Source: Hofstenia miamia (lineage: Eukaryota; Xenacoelomorpha; Acoela; Hofsteniidae). Taken from it: a DNA stretch of 64,000 bases. The position numbers and the translations under genes were made by a program. The stretch is from contig CABFPE010000740.1 of the NCBI GenBank assembly GCA_900660155.1, positions 236,488-300,487 on the forward strand, given 5' to 3'. The notes under the pieces are model-generated. The model saw nothing but the letters and a program-made list of their open reading frames with translations. It was not told the origin of the DNA and made no database searches. Shown piece by piece: positions 52,301-60,830 of this stretch (positions within the stretch are counted from its first letter, which is position 1; every line of letters starts with the position of its first letter).

Positions 52301-53288
52301 NNNNNNNNNNNNNNNNNNNNNNNNNNNNNNNNNNNNNNNNNNNNNNNNNNNNNNNNNNNNNNNNNNNNNNNNNNNNNNNNNNNNNNNNNNNNNNNNNNNN
52401 NNNNNNNNNNNNNNNNNNNNNNNNNNNNNNNNNNNNNNNNNNNNNNNNNNNNNNNNNNNNNNNNNNTTCTCCATGCATTGCCTTCGGACTATACCTTGTT
52501 TGTCTCTCTGATTCCATCCTACTCTGGTATACCTTCTTTCCTTCACTCTCAGTTCTTATCTTCCTTAACTCCTTAGTGACCTCTAGTAGCGATCCTCTAG
52601 GTTGCTCTTCTACATATTCCTTTAGCCCTAGTGCTTCTGCTTCTACAGTTTCCTCCACACTTAGCAGCCCTTTCCCTCCCTTATGCCTTGCCATGTACAG
52701 CCTATCTACATCTCCATTTAGGTTGAATGCTCTCTCTGCTGCTAGTATCTTCCTTGTCTCCCTGTCTAATTCCCTCAGTTCATTCTTGTTCCACTTAACT
52801 ATTCCTGCTGAATGTCTCAACATTGGTATCGCCCACGTATTAATTGCCTTTATGCTGTTCTGCCCATTCAATGCTGACTTCTGTAGTACCTTCCTTACTC
52901 TCCTCTTGTATTCTTTCCTTAGCCTCATCTTCATTTCCTCGTGATCTGTTCTGTCTTTCTCTATCACACCTAAAGTACTTGTACCCCTCTTTAACTTCCT
53001 CAATCTTATCCCCACAACTTGTCCTCAAACCCTCCCCATTCACACACTGGCCTCTAGTCATTGTCACTGCTGCACACTTTCCTAATCCAAACTCCAACCC
53101 TGAAACTCTGCTTGCCTTCTCCAAAGTCTCCACTTGCTTCTGCAACATTTTCATTGAACTAGCATACATCTTCAGGTCGTCCATGTACCACAGGTGACTC
53201 ACTGCTCTACTATTCTTCTCCATCGTATACCTTATGCCTGTCTCCTTTAACTTTTCTGTGATGGGGATTAAGCTAACTACAAACAGTA

Positions 53289-53339
<51 letters not shown>

Positions 53340-56300
53340 GATTGTTATGCTGTTTACAAGTATATTATCAAGCAAACTCGGGTGGTGTAATCGTTGGGGT
53401 TTATGTCATTGGGATACCCAAAATGAAATTAAATTTTGAGAAGAATCAATGTTGTGCATTAAACAAAGAAGATAATATTGATAAGGTGTTCATCAATGCT
53501 TAATTGTTGCAGGAGAGATCAGAAATTGACACCTAAACTAAGGAATATAGAAACATTTTCGATAATGATTCAGCGAACTTTGAGAACGCATTTGGATTTG
53601 AAAATACAATTCGTATGATAGAAAGTACTCCAGTTAAATCGATAAAGGATTGTTTTCCACTTCCAATGATTGATGAGATGTTGCTGAAAGTTCTACGAGG
53701 GAAATTTTTTTGCGACATTAGATAAGGTAGCTGGATACTGGCAAGATCGATGGAACCACGTTCAATGAAAATGACAGCGTTTACAGTGGACAATAATTTA
53801 TGAGTTCCAGCGATTACTTAAGGCAATACTTGACCTGAATCTACTACCATATATAGATGATGTTATGATAGATAACAATACGTTCCAAGGTCATCCCATC
53901 TACAATGAATAAGGTCCGTATTTAGGAGACTTCAGAACAACATATTGAGATTGCGAGCTGCCATTTTGCAATGGGGAAAAAGAAAGCCTGGGTCGATTAT
54001 CTACTAGAAATAATTTTCGATATAAATCGAAGCAGTAAGGAAAATACGGCATATCTCCATTCTAAATATCTTTGGGACAGAACCGTATATACCAACCTAT
54101 TGGCCAGATGATTATTAACGATTTCTAACAAGTACATTACCGTGCTCAAAGTTCACTTATGGGAAGAATTCTACATGTAAAAAAATTTAGAGCCAATTTT
54201 TGGTCCAATATTAGCAGCTATACAAAGGGTATTAGAGAATTTGATACAAATTGCAGATGGTAGAAATGTGAATGTCAACAACTGTTCTTTACTGTTTTCA
54301 AATGGGCAGTGATGTTATGCATATATTATTATTATGATTGTCATGTGTACACTACTGACGTTATATTTATATCAACATTTGATGTAATGGCGGAATTAGA
54401 ATTAACAGATTTTGTAATAGAATTGTCTGTATCGTACACTTCAAAATTTGTAATCATTACGATGGAAATCTAATCTACGTTTGCAAATTTTGAAATTAAA
54501 AAATTGAAATTTCGTGAAGTAATGGTCTTTGATCATTTCTACTATTAAATACTACATGTAAAAAGAGATGTCCCACACATTATGTATTATGCTATTATTA
54601 CATTCTCAAGTTGATTTCTCCTCGCAAAATTGTTGTTTCACACATTATGTAAAATGTGGTACAAACTGCCACAGCTTTTGAAAATCGTATCTGGGTATAA
54701 ATATAGGATAAAACTTAATTACTTGTTAATGCATTAGAATTAACCACTTACTTATTCCAATGAGATCGGGAGTTTCGATATAGGGCGGGGAATAAAATGA
54801 GCCAAACTTGATCAGCATTTTCCTGAATTAATTGCATAACCATTTCATTGTTAAAAAAGTAAAGAGCTCTTTCAGCTACCTAAATAAAATTATTAGGGTA
54901 ATCTACTTTTTTTAGATATGCCCAAAAACTTTAAAATAACACTAGAATAGGTCAACTTTTAAACCAAAAATAAGAACATGTTTTATAAAATTGTGGTTTA
55001 TTAATAAAATTTTTCAAAAGTAGTACAATATTAAAGTTTAAATGCATAAGCTTTTTAATCACTATTGCAGAGTCAATTTGATCCTACTATTCAAAACGCA
55101 ATTAAGTGGATCCAAAGTTACACGGAAGTAAATTGAAAGCAATTTTTAGAAAAAGTTGTCATATCAGTTTAATAACTTAGTTCTTGATATTTATGACATC
55201 TGTTAATCGTCTTCCTATTAGCAGGATAGGGACAAAAACAATGTTTTTGAATTCTTAAAAGGATGGCAGATGATGACCGTGACTATGAGGATCCGTGTCT
55301 ATTGAGAACAGCTCTTATATTTCTAAAAAGCCAACTGCAGTTAGCGATTAAGATGGCAAACTATTGCTATTATGTTTAGGATGCCATGAGCAGTCAGCTT
55401 TAAAAAAATGATAGCATTACCACTATAGCATTTGATGCTGATTGTGCATTAAAGGAAAAACCTACATAAATTTATAGTGAAAAATTGCTATGAAATAATT
55501 TAATTTTATATCAATAAAAAATCATGCGGTCAATAAAAAGAATTTATAAATTGATACATGACATTGGGTTTATTGTCTGTTTTAATAAAATGTTGGAAAA
55601 TATCCTCTGATTTGGAATTACTTTCTTGGTAATTAGAGCTGAAATCTAAGGCAATCGTAAATTGATGCTAATAAAATTTTTTATTACTAGTTCATGACAA
55701 AAAAGAATATACTCATTAAAAGCGAGTAGTTGGAGTTGATTATCAAATTTAATCATTTTTAACTTTACACATTTCCGGAATATTTTTAATTCTAAAAGCA
55801 GCTATTCACCTAACTCAATACTAAATATACCGATCAGGTTTTAATAAATATTAAAATGTTTATCAAAAAACAAATAGTTCAATACAAAATAGGCACCTGG
55901 AAGTGAGGACTGGAAATACATTTGGCCAGCTGCCTGAATAATGGGTCGATCACTTTATGGAATTCGCTGGGTTCAATGACTTCCAAAATTTCTTCTAGCT
56001 CATTGAGGAACATAACTTCTTTGGGACTGTGAACCTTTGGCCAAAAACGCAGAAGACTCGCAAACACCTAATTTCACGCTTAAAATATGTGAGGCACTTT
56101 AGATAAGCAGTGAAGACGGTGAATATAACATACTTAACATTCATGAATGAATGCACTCTGTAAAATAATTTACCTGATCTCCTAAATGTTAATGATAAAT
56201 AATTAGTCAATGACCGAGATAAATATATATTTATTGAATTCTCCTCAACTGCTTAGTTCAGAAATAAGGCTACACACACTCGCAAACTAGTTTTTTGCGG

Positions 56301-59300
56301 GACCATTTAATTCCATTGAACTGGGACCCGGTACTAACTAATTCAATGGGACTGTTTCCATAAATGTAAAAACTGGTAGAATGGATTTAAGAATAATACT
56401 TATAATTTTTTACCAAAATAGAAGTTATGTGGTGGGACTAAATGGGATTGGAATCAATAAACTAGTGCAGCATAATTCAATCACATACACCCAGAATAAA
56501 AACTTATGCGTTTTCCAGCAAAAACAAACAGTGTTTTTCATTTTAAATGAAGTTACAGTAAATATATTGCTTTGAAAATTTATTCCTGAAAATGCATAAA
56601 CACCACATATTGTATTTTACAATTCACTTATGAACACATGATCTGGTTTAGATAACCATATGAATTGATAGTTAATTTATAAAAAAATGATAAGACGTTG
56701 AATCATGGCTCACTTATTTTAAGTAGGCCATGATTGTAGCTGGTTTTTTTTACAAGTAACATTGTTAAAAAACTGCATTTTTTAAAAATGTCAACTTAAT
56801 ACATTCCTAGTACTCGATCTAACACAAAATATGAGATGCTTATATTAACTTGAATGATTTTTATACGCAAGGGAAGAATGCTAAATCGATTACAACATGG
56901 ATTGGAGAGAATATTAAATCAATGCAATGCGTCGCAAAATGTAGAGTAGGATACTTACTGGCTGAGTTAGTGCGGAATCTTTTTCAATGAACTGCACAAC
57001 GCAATACGCCAGTTGCGGATGGTAGACTGCCAAGGATTTAACTTTATGTAAGGGAAGAAGGTTCTTCAAAAGAAACTCTTTGTGCTCCACTTTCAGTGGT
57101 AAAGCGAAGCCATTAATAATACTAAATAAGAAATAGAAATAGTTGAATATAACATGTGTATTCAAGTGATAGTTTTTAAAACTGACTTTAATGTAAGCTT
57201 GTCTAGACCAAATTAAGAGTAAAGATTAGAAATATATTTCTAAACATATCAGAGTAAAAATGCGAAGTAGTGAATGGGAGAACCTGATTGGAGGAAATTA
57301 TTTCCAGGCATCTCTAAATATGTCAGCTTGAACGCTATCCATGCAAAATTATTATCCTAAACTACACCACATTGCACTAAGAAAAGCCCATTGAAAATCA
57401 ACAGGCGTGAAAAATCTATTTTAAATAGTGCATGTATTTCAATTGAAGCACTGACTTTGTCAAAAATAAGTAAATCGTGGTGTCAACATTTATCCACAAC
57501 AGGTGATTTGTATGTTGAAATAAATAATGCAGCCGTAGCACAATACAACGATACGAAGCGGAAATATTTACATATTATTCCAAAATTTGCGCCCATACAT
57601 TTTTTGTTCGAAATGCTACAACTAAATATTAAATAGAGAAGCTTAGCGAAATTCTTATTTACGAACCTTCCAAGTATTTCCAACAGTTCTGCAATGCCGT
57701 TATGCCGCTCGGTTTCGTATATAAATCTAAAAATTCAAAATAGTCCATAACAGAAGTAAATTATAAAATATTAACGTGAATCATTGTTTTTCAAAACGGA
57801 ATTCTTCAAAATGGAAACCTTAAACAAATATTACAGCATTATAATAAGCAAATAATACACCTATATGCTAAATTCAAAATTAAACGCATACCTATAGAAT
57901 ATATTGTGAATTTGTTTCCTGATACAAGCGCGCAGTCCGAGAAACTTTCCATATATTCGATGAAGAGTGGTCTTCAGGAAATCACGTTCCCGGGGATCTT
58001 CACTGTCAAATAGTTCCAGCAACTAAAATCAGTAATGGATCCAGAATGGCTTAAGAGATACAGAAACGGAAATGGTATTCATCATTTTGCAAAAAAGCAC
58101 ATATTGACATTATTTGTAGACATTACTGCAAATTCGAAACAAATACCTCGTTTACGCGTTACACGAGACATGCATGTCTTGTGTTTTTAATGAGCTAATG
58201 TCACGTCTAAACATCCAAAACACGCGATATTCTCTACTTGAGTGGTTGAATGTCGCGTGCTTTGGGTGTTTAGACGTGACATTCGCTCGTGTAAAACACA
58301 AGACATGCATGTCTCATGTGATGTGTAAACGGGGTAAAAGTGATTTAACATAGACACTCCAATTCGCGGCATAAAATAATCACATAAAGCAATAAAGTAG
58401 GATAACACCTTTGATCACAACTGAAAGACCGTGATTTCGGTCAAGATGTTTAGCTTATGGATAATATTGTTTACAAAAGCTTGGAATAATGTCTAAGTAA
58501 ATATTACTTTTCAGAAGATTAAACAATATAGTTAAATTAAAATTCAAGTTCAAAGAAGAAAGTCAAGTAAAAAGAATACCTTAGCTACATATTTAGCGTC
58601 GATGTATTTCTTCGCAATGTTAGGTTGAAAATCGGGTGATTCAAGGAATTTGATAAAAAATTCATACACAATCTAAAAGACAATTTTTGAAGAATGTGTT
58701 CTGCAAAAGTACTTGAAAGACTGCTTTGAAATGTCAAAAGCGCGCATTAGTCATAAACTACAAACTCAAAATATTTACGCAGTATAAACAGTTTTAATTA
58801 AACCAAGTAAAGCGAGCAAAATTCCAAACAAATCGGTAGGAACTGGTAATTGATTTTTGCATGCTTATATTATTAAAAAACCAACTTTGCATAAAATAAT
58901 TACCAAGTTTTATTACAAAATCAACATTTTAAGCGAACCAGCATTGAATACAATTAGGACGAAATATATTTAGTAATTCCTGCATCAGTACGATTTTATT
59001 CAGTAAAAATACCTGAAGATGGGGCCACGCTGCTTCAAGGTTGGGTTCATCTTCTTCTGGATCATATTCCGCGCCTAATGGATTGCTGTTGGGTGGAAGA
59101 GTACGAAACATGTTAATTGCAAACATTTTAATCGCTTCAGGATAGATTGGCTCTGTTATTACTCCACGATTATTAGCAACAAAATCATGGAGTTCATGAA
59201 GCCCAGCACGTTTGATCTCCTTGAATTTCAAATCGCTCAAAGGATCCTGGGTAAAGTCGAACATCACACAGCACTGACGAATTTTTTGAAGAAAGAGATC

Positions 59301-59323
59301 CTCCCTTTCCGATAACCCTGACT
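24210..59323 (-). CDS. PPP2R5: PP2A B56-type regulatory subunit gene (multi-exon span)
   Basis: B56 (B') subunits bind the PP2A scaffold and catalytic subunits and choose substrates; the fold is a row of HEAT-like repeats. On the minus strand ten exons with GT-AG borders read in order through the conserved B56 core ([101 protein letters not shown]) and end in a [19 protein letters not shown] tail typical of the R5C/R5D branch. Exon phases agree at every directly adjacent junction. One exon, expected to carry the conserved segment after SHWNK, is missing between 54,752 and 35,654, and the 5' end lies upstream of 59,323. Two introns are very large (about 19 and 10.7 kb) and full of transposons. 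Paralogue assignment within the family is an inference. Confidence 0.95.
24360..24712 (-). other. PPP2R5 last intron
   Basis: 353-bp intron between AAAGTG|GTAATT and ATATTTTAG on the minus strand. No internal features seen. Confidence 0.85.
24713..24835 (-). CDS. PPP2R5: PPP2R5 exon: acidic/serine-rich C-terminal region
   Basis: Acceptor ACATTAG, donor AAAGTG|GTAATT, 123 bp, phase 0 at both ends. It reads [41 protein letters not shown]. This segment is variable in the family, so its assignment rests on clean splice borders, phase and position directly upstream of the conserved last exon. Confidence 0.8.
24836..27840. other. PPP2R5 intron, AT-rich part
   Basis: Intron sequence without recognised genes, apart from a short TA microsatellite near 25,350 and a GC-rich island at 26,873-27,255. 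Confidence 0.6.
26873..27255. repeat. Possible short MITE with GC-rich ends
   Basis: In otherwise AT-rich DNA the left end TGGGTGCCAGCCGGCTGAGC and the complement of the right end (TGGGCGCCGCCGTCAGCCGA) are similar in inverted orientation. A second GC-rich block at 27,170-27,215 lies inside. About 380 bp. The inverted match is imperfect. Confidence 0.4.
27868..27905. repeat. (AAT)n/(ATT)n microsatellite
   Basis: About 12 trinucleotide units directly upstream of the LINE at 27.9 kb. Confidence 0.9.
27906..29218 (+). pseudogene. LINE ORF1 with SGNH/GDSL-like esterase domain, mis-assembled
   Basis: CR1-group ORF1 proteins often carry an SGNH-hydrolase-like fold. Here [31 protein letters not shown] and a [13 protein letters not shown] segment (Asp and His of the hydrolase block) are spread over 28,246-29,070, and the ORF ends LHRPFFQ at a TGA at 29,216-29,218. 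The stretch 28,629-28,935 reads [20 protein letters not shown] and other sequence that looks like an upstream part of ORF1, so the order is not collinear. Whether the break is biological or an assembly error cannot be told here; the N favours assembly. Confidence 0.6.
28519..29044. repeat. 109-bp direct repeat flanking a single-N join
   Basis: 28,519-28,627 and 28,936-29,044 are nearly identical (CTATATACAAAG through AAGGTCTCTCAGTC). The first copy stops exactly at the N at 28,628, while the second continues into the rest of ORF1. Confidence 0.9.
29422..32255 (+). pseudogene. LINE ORF2: endonuclease and reverse transcriptase
   Basis: Starts with GDEELNPGP and YIYLNARS. The endonuclease then shows a deletion/frameshift ([24 protein letters not shown]) and another shift near 29,790. 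From 29,805 one frame runs 725 codons: [24 protein letters not shown] (endonuclease), [70 protein letters not shown] and catalytic [12 protein letters not shown] at 31,980 is followed in the same frame by 90 more codons to TAA at 32,253-32,255, so the C-terminus is broken by one stop only. Target-primed reverse transcription is its normal role. Confidence 0.9.
32425..33608. mobile_element. Foldback DNA element (~1.18 kb)
   Basis: The outer part of 32,433-32,695 is the inverted complement of parts of 33,070-33,600. Matching blocks include TATGGCGCTGAATACACCTC, AAGCAAAAAATTTTTGAAAA, AAGTTACATCCATATT and TTTTAGGGGGCACGCCC. The arms carry several direct copies of a (TTATAATGGCGCTGAATACA) unit. 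The right arm has about 230 extra bases. No transposase ORF, so it is non-autonomous. Placed between a LINE 3' end and the 3' tail of another LINE. Confidence 0.85.
33610..35030 (-). pseudogene. LINE reverse transcriptase fragment, heavily decayed
   Basis: On the minus strand an RT segment is clear: [20 protein letters not shown] followed by [20 protein letters not shown], with GFDTDLHRI beyond. After frameshifts the C-terminal region reads [18 protein letters not shown] and SLLRFSSL-like sequence and ends in an ATT-rich tail at 33,600-33,610. A different, older LINE than the one at 27.9 kb. Confidence 0.65.
35056..35350 (+). pseudogene. Mariner-type transposase fragment
   Basis: Plus-strand frames read IVWAANKTG, a stop, [20 protein letters not shown], then IFQQDG (second catalytic Asp region) with [13 protein letters not shown], and after a frameshift [11 protein letters not shown], matching the RWIGRRG...DFFLWGYLK block of mariner/Tc1-group transposases. 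Only about 300 bp remain. Confidence 0.65.
35582..35654 (-). CDS. PPP2R5: PPP2R5 exon: charged C-terminal helix
   Basis: Acceptor TTGTTTAG, donor CCCATT|GTAAGC, 73 bp. After one base of a split codon it reads [20 protein letters not shown] and KNPI. This matches the basic helix with a conserved Trp that follows the HEAT repeats in B56 subunits (a KxREExWxKIExLAxxNP-like segment). No other reading frame explains the paired splice sites. Confidence 0.85.
37339..37381. repeat. (TA)n microsatellite
   Basis: About 20 TA units. Shorter TA runs occur near 33,395, 38,143 and 39,013. Confidence 0.95.
41590..41935 (+). pseudogene. Decayed gypsy protease fragment
   Basis: Plus-strand frames read [13 protein letters not shown], stop, [41 protein letters not shown] and LIKRQSK. 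These align with the protease of the element at 12,531 (KATIDMGAVISIIT, INASGDYIDIKGK, VILGNDFLM). Stops and substitutions throughout. Confidence 0.6.
43455..43486. repeat. (TC)n microsatellite
   Basis: CTCTCTCTCATTCTCTCTCT-type tract. Confidence 0.8.
43534..43722 (-). pseudogene. Unrecognised minus-strand coding-like fragment
   Basis: Reads [51 protein letters not shown]. Further minus-strand frames upstream (43,740-43,980) look coding with frame breaks: [35 protein letters not shown]. Probably a transposon gene remnant; family not identified. Confidence 0.35.
46797..50555. other. Threefold overlapping copies at single-N contig joins
   Basis: 46,797-47,877 repeats at 47,879-48,959 (offset 1082), and 48,194-49,373 repeats at 49,375-50,555 (offset 1181-1182). 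Copies are essentially identical; I saw one substitution and one inserted C near 49,763. Each break falls exactly on an N (47,878 and 49,374). This is the pattern of contig ends that overlap but were not merged, so one copy is probably real. Confidence 0.9.
47029..47515 (+). repeat. Left terminal repeat of the derivative element (first of the overlapping copies)
   Basis: Aligns with 13,748-14,215: CCTAACCTACATTTA, TTTGGATCTAAAATGATATT, TCCTAGGTTTCAGTTATCCA, GATGGATCCAGACTAATACT, AAGTACCTGTTGATTTCAAA, TCTGCCAAGGTGGCAGCTAA. Repeated at 48,111-48,597 and, partly, from 49,375. Confidence 0.85.
49925..50767 (-). pseudogene. pPolB N-terminal remnant in the derivative element
   Basis: Minus strand: zinc-finger pair [21 protein letters not shown] and [18 protein letters not shown], a linker with [17 protein letters not shown], then [53 protein letters not shown], a TGA, and [19 protein letters not shown] with [19 protein letters not shown]. 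These blocks correspond to 15,906-16,640 of the larger element and to the N-terminal region of Polinton-type polymerases. Exonuclease and polymerase motifs are absent. A duplicate of the lower part lies at 48,745-49,373. Confidence 0.8.
51040..51466 (-). repeat. Right terminal repeat of the derivative element
   Basis: Reverse-complement match to the terminal repeat: AAATCAGCAGGTACTT, GAGTAGTGGCTGGATTCCAT, GGGTCCTTGTGCC, ATACATGTATGAAATAATGA, GGATAGTCAAAACCTAAGCA. More diverged than the left copy; cut by the N gap at 51,467. Confidence 0.75.
51467..52466. other. Assembly gap, 1000 N
   Basis: Exactly 1000 Ns, so the length is probably a placeholder. Open frames drawn across it have no meaning. 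Confidence 0.99.
52467..53283 (-). pseudogene. YMDD-type LINE: end of RT and thumb region, truncated
   Basis: Minus strand reads [39 protein letters not shown] (catalytic YMDD), [19 protein letters not shown], then after a frameshift [54 protein letters not shown] and continues into the N gap. The 5' side stops at an (ATT)n tract. The element at 62.7-63.5 kb carries the downstream part of the same type. Confidence 0.8.
53288..53339. repeat. (ATT)n microsatellite
   Basis: About 17 ATT units at the truncated end of the LINE fragment. Confidence 0.95.
53400..54310 (+). pseudogene. Ty3/gypsy-type pol fragment, rearranged
   Basis: Plus-strand frames read [36 protein letters not shown] (RT), a skipped section, [20 protein letters not shown] with the catalytic YIDD at about 53,850, and then, with internal RT and RNase H missing, an integrase-like end [20 protein letters not shown] and [14 protein letters not shown]. 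Many stops. Lies 0.44 kb below a PPP2R5 exon. Confidence 0.65.
54752..54879 (-). CDS. PPP2R5: PPP2R5 exon with VAERALYF / FPALYRNS
   Basis: Acceptor ATTTAG, donor AATAA|GTAAGT. It reads [19 protein letters not shown], then [18 protein letters not shown], then RSHWN and two bases of a Lys codon (128 bp). The expected continuation of the core does not follow locally. The next recognised exon is 19 kb away, so an exon in between is unaccounted for. Confidence 0.94.
55897..56067 (-). CDS. PPP2R5: PPP2R5 exon with [15 protein letters not shown]
   Basis: Acceptor AAATTAG, donor CAG|GTGCCT, 171 bp, phase 0 at both ends. It reads [56 protein letters not shown]. The [12 protein letters not shown] and PLFRQLAKC segments are near-invariant in B56 proteins. 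Confidence 0.96.
56068..56958 (-). other. PPP2R5 intron
   Basis: AT-rich intron of 891 bp between CCA|GTAAGT and AATTAG. No element recognised. Confidence 0.8.
56959..57121 (-). CDS. PPP2R5: PPP2R5 exon with [12 protein letters not shown]
   Basis: Acceptor CTTATTTAG, donor CCA|GTAAGT. It starts with the last base of a split Ser codon and reads [53 protein letters not shown] (163 bp). This matches the HEAT repeats around the PP2A scaffold and catalytic contact face of B56 subunits. Confidence 0.95.
57667..57726 (-). CDS. PPP2R5: PPP2R5 exon (60 bp)
   Basis: Acceptor TTTTAG, donor GGAAG|GTTCGT. It reads [19 protein letters not shown] with split codons at both ends (completes Arg, begins Ser). 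The split Ser codon is completed by the first base of the next exon, giving the family's [15 protein letters not shown] junction. Confidence 0.94.
57892..58022 (-). CDS. PPP2R5: PPP2R5 exon with [14 protein letters not shown]
   Basis: Acceptor GATTTTAG, donor TATAG|GTATGC. It encodes [20 protein letters not shown] followed by [20 protein letters not shown] and IFY (131 bp), ending two bases into an Arg codon that the next exon completes. The [13 protein letters not shown] block is one of the most conserved B56 signatures. A palindromic MITE lies in the intron just upstream (58,147-58,336). Confidence 0.95.
58147..58336. mobile_element. Palindromic MITE (~190 bp)
   Basis: Arms of about 85 bp. 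The left arm contains GAGACATGCATGTCTTGTGT and GTCACGTCTAAACATCCAAA; the right arm is its complement with few changes. Outer ends CCTCGTTTAC / CCCCGTTTAC are flanked by TA on both sides, a Tc1/mariner-like target duplication. Lies in a PPP2R5 intron. Confidence 0.8.
58580..58672 (-). CDS. PPP2R5: PPP2R5 exon (31 codons)
   Basis: Preceded by TCTTTTAG and followed by AAG|GTATTC. It reads [30 protein letters not shown] without a stop, phase 0 at both ends (93 bp). This is the [10 protein letters not shown] repeat of the B56 core and joins in frame to the exons on either side. Confidence 0.94.
59013..59323 (-). CDS. PPP2R5: PPP2R5 exon: start of conserved B56 core
   Basis: Most upstream exon seen. 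It is preceded by TTATTTAG and followed by CAG|GTATTT. Two bases complete a codon, then 103 codons run from [18 protein letters not shown] to AAWPHLQ (311 bp). It contains the ITEPIYPEA and [12 protein letters not shown] stretches diagnostic of B56 subunits. An in-frame ATG lies upstream in the intron, but the acceptor and the family alignment argue that the protein continues 5' into an unseen exon. Next exon follows in phase 0. Confidence 0.95.
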
Positions 59324-60170
59324 CTAAATAACAAAATTGCATTAGTAATTTGAAATACATAACCAGGGCATGACAGAGTATGATGGAATTTTTACAATTT
59401 TATAATATTTAAAAATCATTCATTGACTTTATTACAATGATTAAATAACTTTGTTAATATACAATTAATGAGATAATAAAATTGAATTCTTCATTTATTT
59501 TATTCTACGCTGCTTTTTTCCGGTGTATAGCCAGAAATCGCAAAATTTGCGAAGAACGGGAAAGCCTATATAAGCAAATTACAGTAATGTATACTCCTTG
59601 GTTTAACTGAATATATTTTTAGAAGTCAAAATAGATTCTGCCGAAATAGATTGATGTAGGAGAAATCCATAACTGAATTTCGGCAATTGATGTGTGATTT
59701 GCATCACAAAGTGGCAGGATACTATTCCAAGTAACGTTCGACTTACCTTTATGAATCAGATTCTTCAACAGGAAAACAAAACAGCAAAACCGATTAATGT
59801 AGAAAATGATACTAGCTTTACTCTTTCCAATACTTTTACAGGCATTCACGAAGTGTCGAGACAAGCAATTACATAGACTTTTATGTTTTGCATTTCTTTG
59901 AATAACTTTTTCAACACATTTCATCATCATTAATTTTATTACAAAGAGGAATATTAGAGGCAAAGGAGCTTATTACTACTTCGTAGGAAATCAGATTTCA
60001 ATATTGATCAAACGAATCTACAGAATAAAAGGTTGGGAACCATGGTTCTTTTGCAACTTCCAATTGATCATTTTCAATTTGATGGAATGAAAGCGGCATT
60101 GTCCAATGTGTCGCTTCGAGATGGTTATGCAATGTGGACGAAGAAGACAAACGAGTTTTTGATTGCTATT
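59324..60170. other. Upstream intron of PPP2R5, no clear exon
   Basis: No earlier PPP2R5 exon recognised. A 44-codon plus-strand ORF from 60,041 (MVLLQLPIDHFQFDGMKAAL) is open but of unknown origin. Confidence 0.45.
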
Positions 60171-60179
60171 TGATTTATT

Positions 60180-60830
60180 ACACTGGTAAACAAATTTTAT
60201 TTTTTTGTCTTTGGCAGACCATCTAGGAGTGTTTTCTGGGGTTTTGAAGGTCGCTGATTATTAATATAACATTGGTTTTGCCAGATTGGCTCTAGTTTAG
60301 AAGATACTAATAGCCCCAAATAAGCCTTTGTTTGTCAAAGGAGCAGTCTGAAGTTCTTGCATCATGACTCCAAGAGAAAAACATTCTTGATTTTGCATTC
60401 ATTTATGATATATAACTGATTATGTAAATGTTTTTTTTAACTTGGAGAATTAAAATTCAGCAAATTTTTAGCAAATTTTTTGTATACCCTCAAAATCTAT
60501 GAAAATTGTTCAGTTATAGGATAAATGAAATGATGTTATATCTAACTTAACTTGTTGGATTGAGATTTTACACTGTCTTTGTGGTTTAAGATTATCATAA
60601 AAATCAATATCTGACATTTATGCACTATTTAGCCGTTTTTTGTACATTTAGCTATGGTTGTGAATGGGTGATTTCAGACAAACGACCCCCTGTGATATCT
60701 CATAAACTAGAGCCAATTTGAAAAAACTACTGTCAGATTCGGATTCAACGCCCTTGAAAACCCCAAAAACCAGTTTTACTTTGCCTGCCAAAAATATATT
60801 GTTGACCAGTGTTATTTTTTTGCAGTTTTC
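60180..60830. mobile_element. Diverged foldback element (~650 bp)
   Basis: Left part CACTGGTAAACAA...TTTGGCAGACC...TCTGGGGTTTTGAAGG...CAGATTGGCTCTAGTTTA is the inverted complement of 60,655-60,825 (CACTGGTCAACAATA..., TTTTTGGGGTTTTCAAGGGC, AAATTGGCTCTAGTTTATGA). Arms about 170 bp, outer ends CACTGGT. No ORF. Confidence 0.7.

Larger units (their letters stand above)
35655..54751 (-). other. PPP2R5 giant intron(s) with missing exon
   Basis: The 19 kb between the charged-helix exon and the SHWNK exon must include one more exon. Phases require it to begin with the last base of Lys and end two bases into a codon. I could not find it by eye. It may be in the 1000-N gap or lost at a contig join. 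Apart from the elements listed, 35.7-41.3 kb and 42.1-46.7 kb look AT-rich and empty. Confidence 0.6.

Noticed and set aside
51350..53015. Long ORFs spanning 51.35-53.0 kb on both strands
   Set aside because: They run through the 1000-N gap. Only the part above 52,467 on the minus strand is real coding-like sequence.
58187..58408. 73-codon minus-strand ORF
   Set aside because: It covers the arms of a palindromic MITE and lies inside a PPP2R5 intron.
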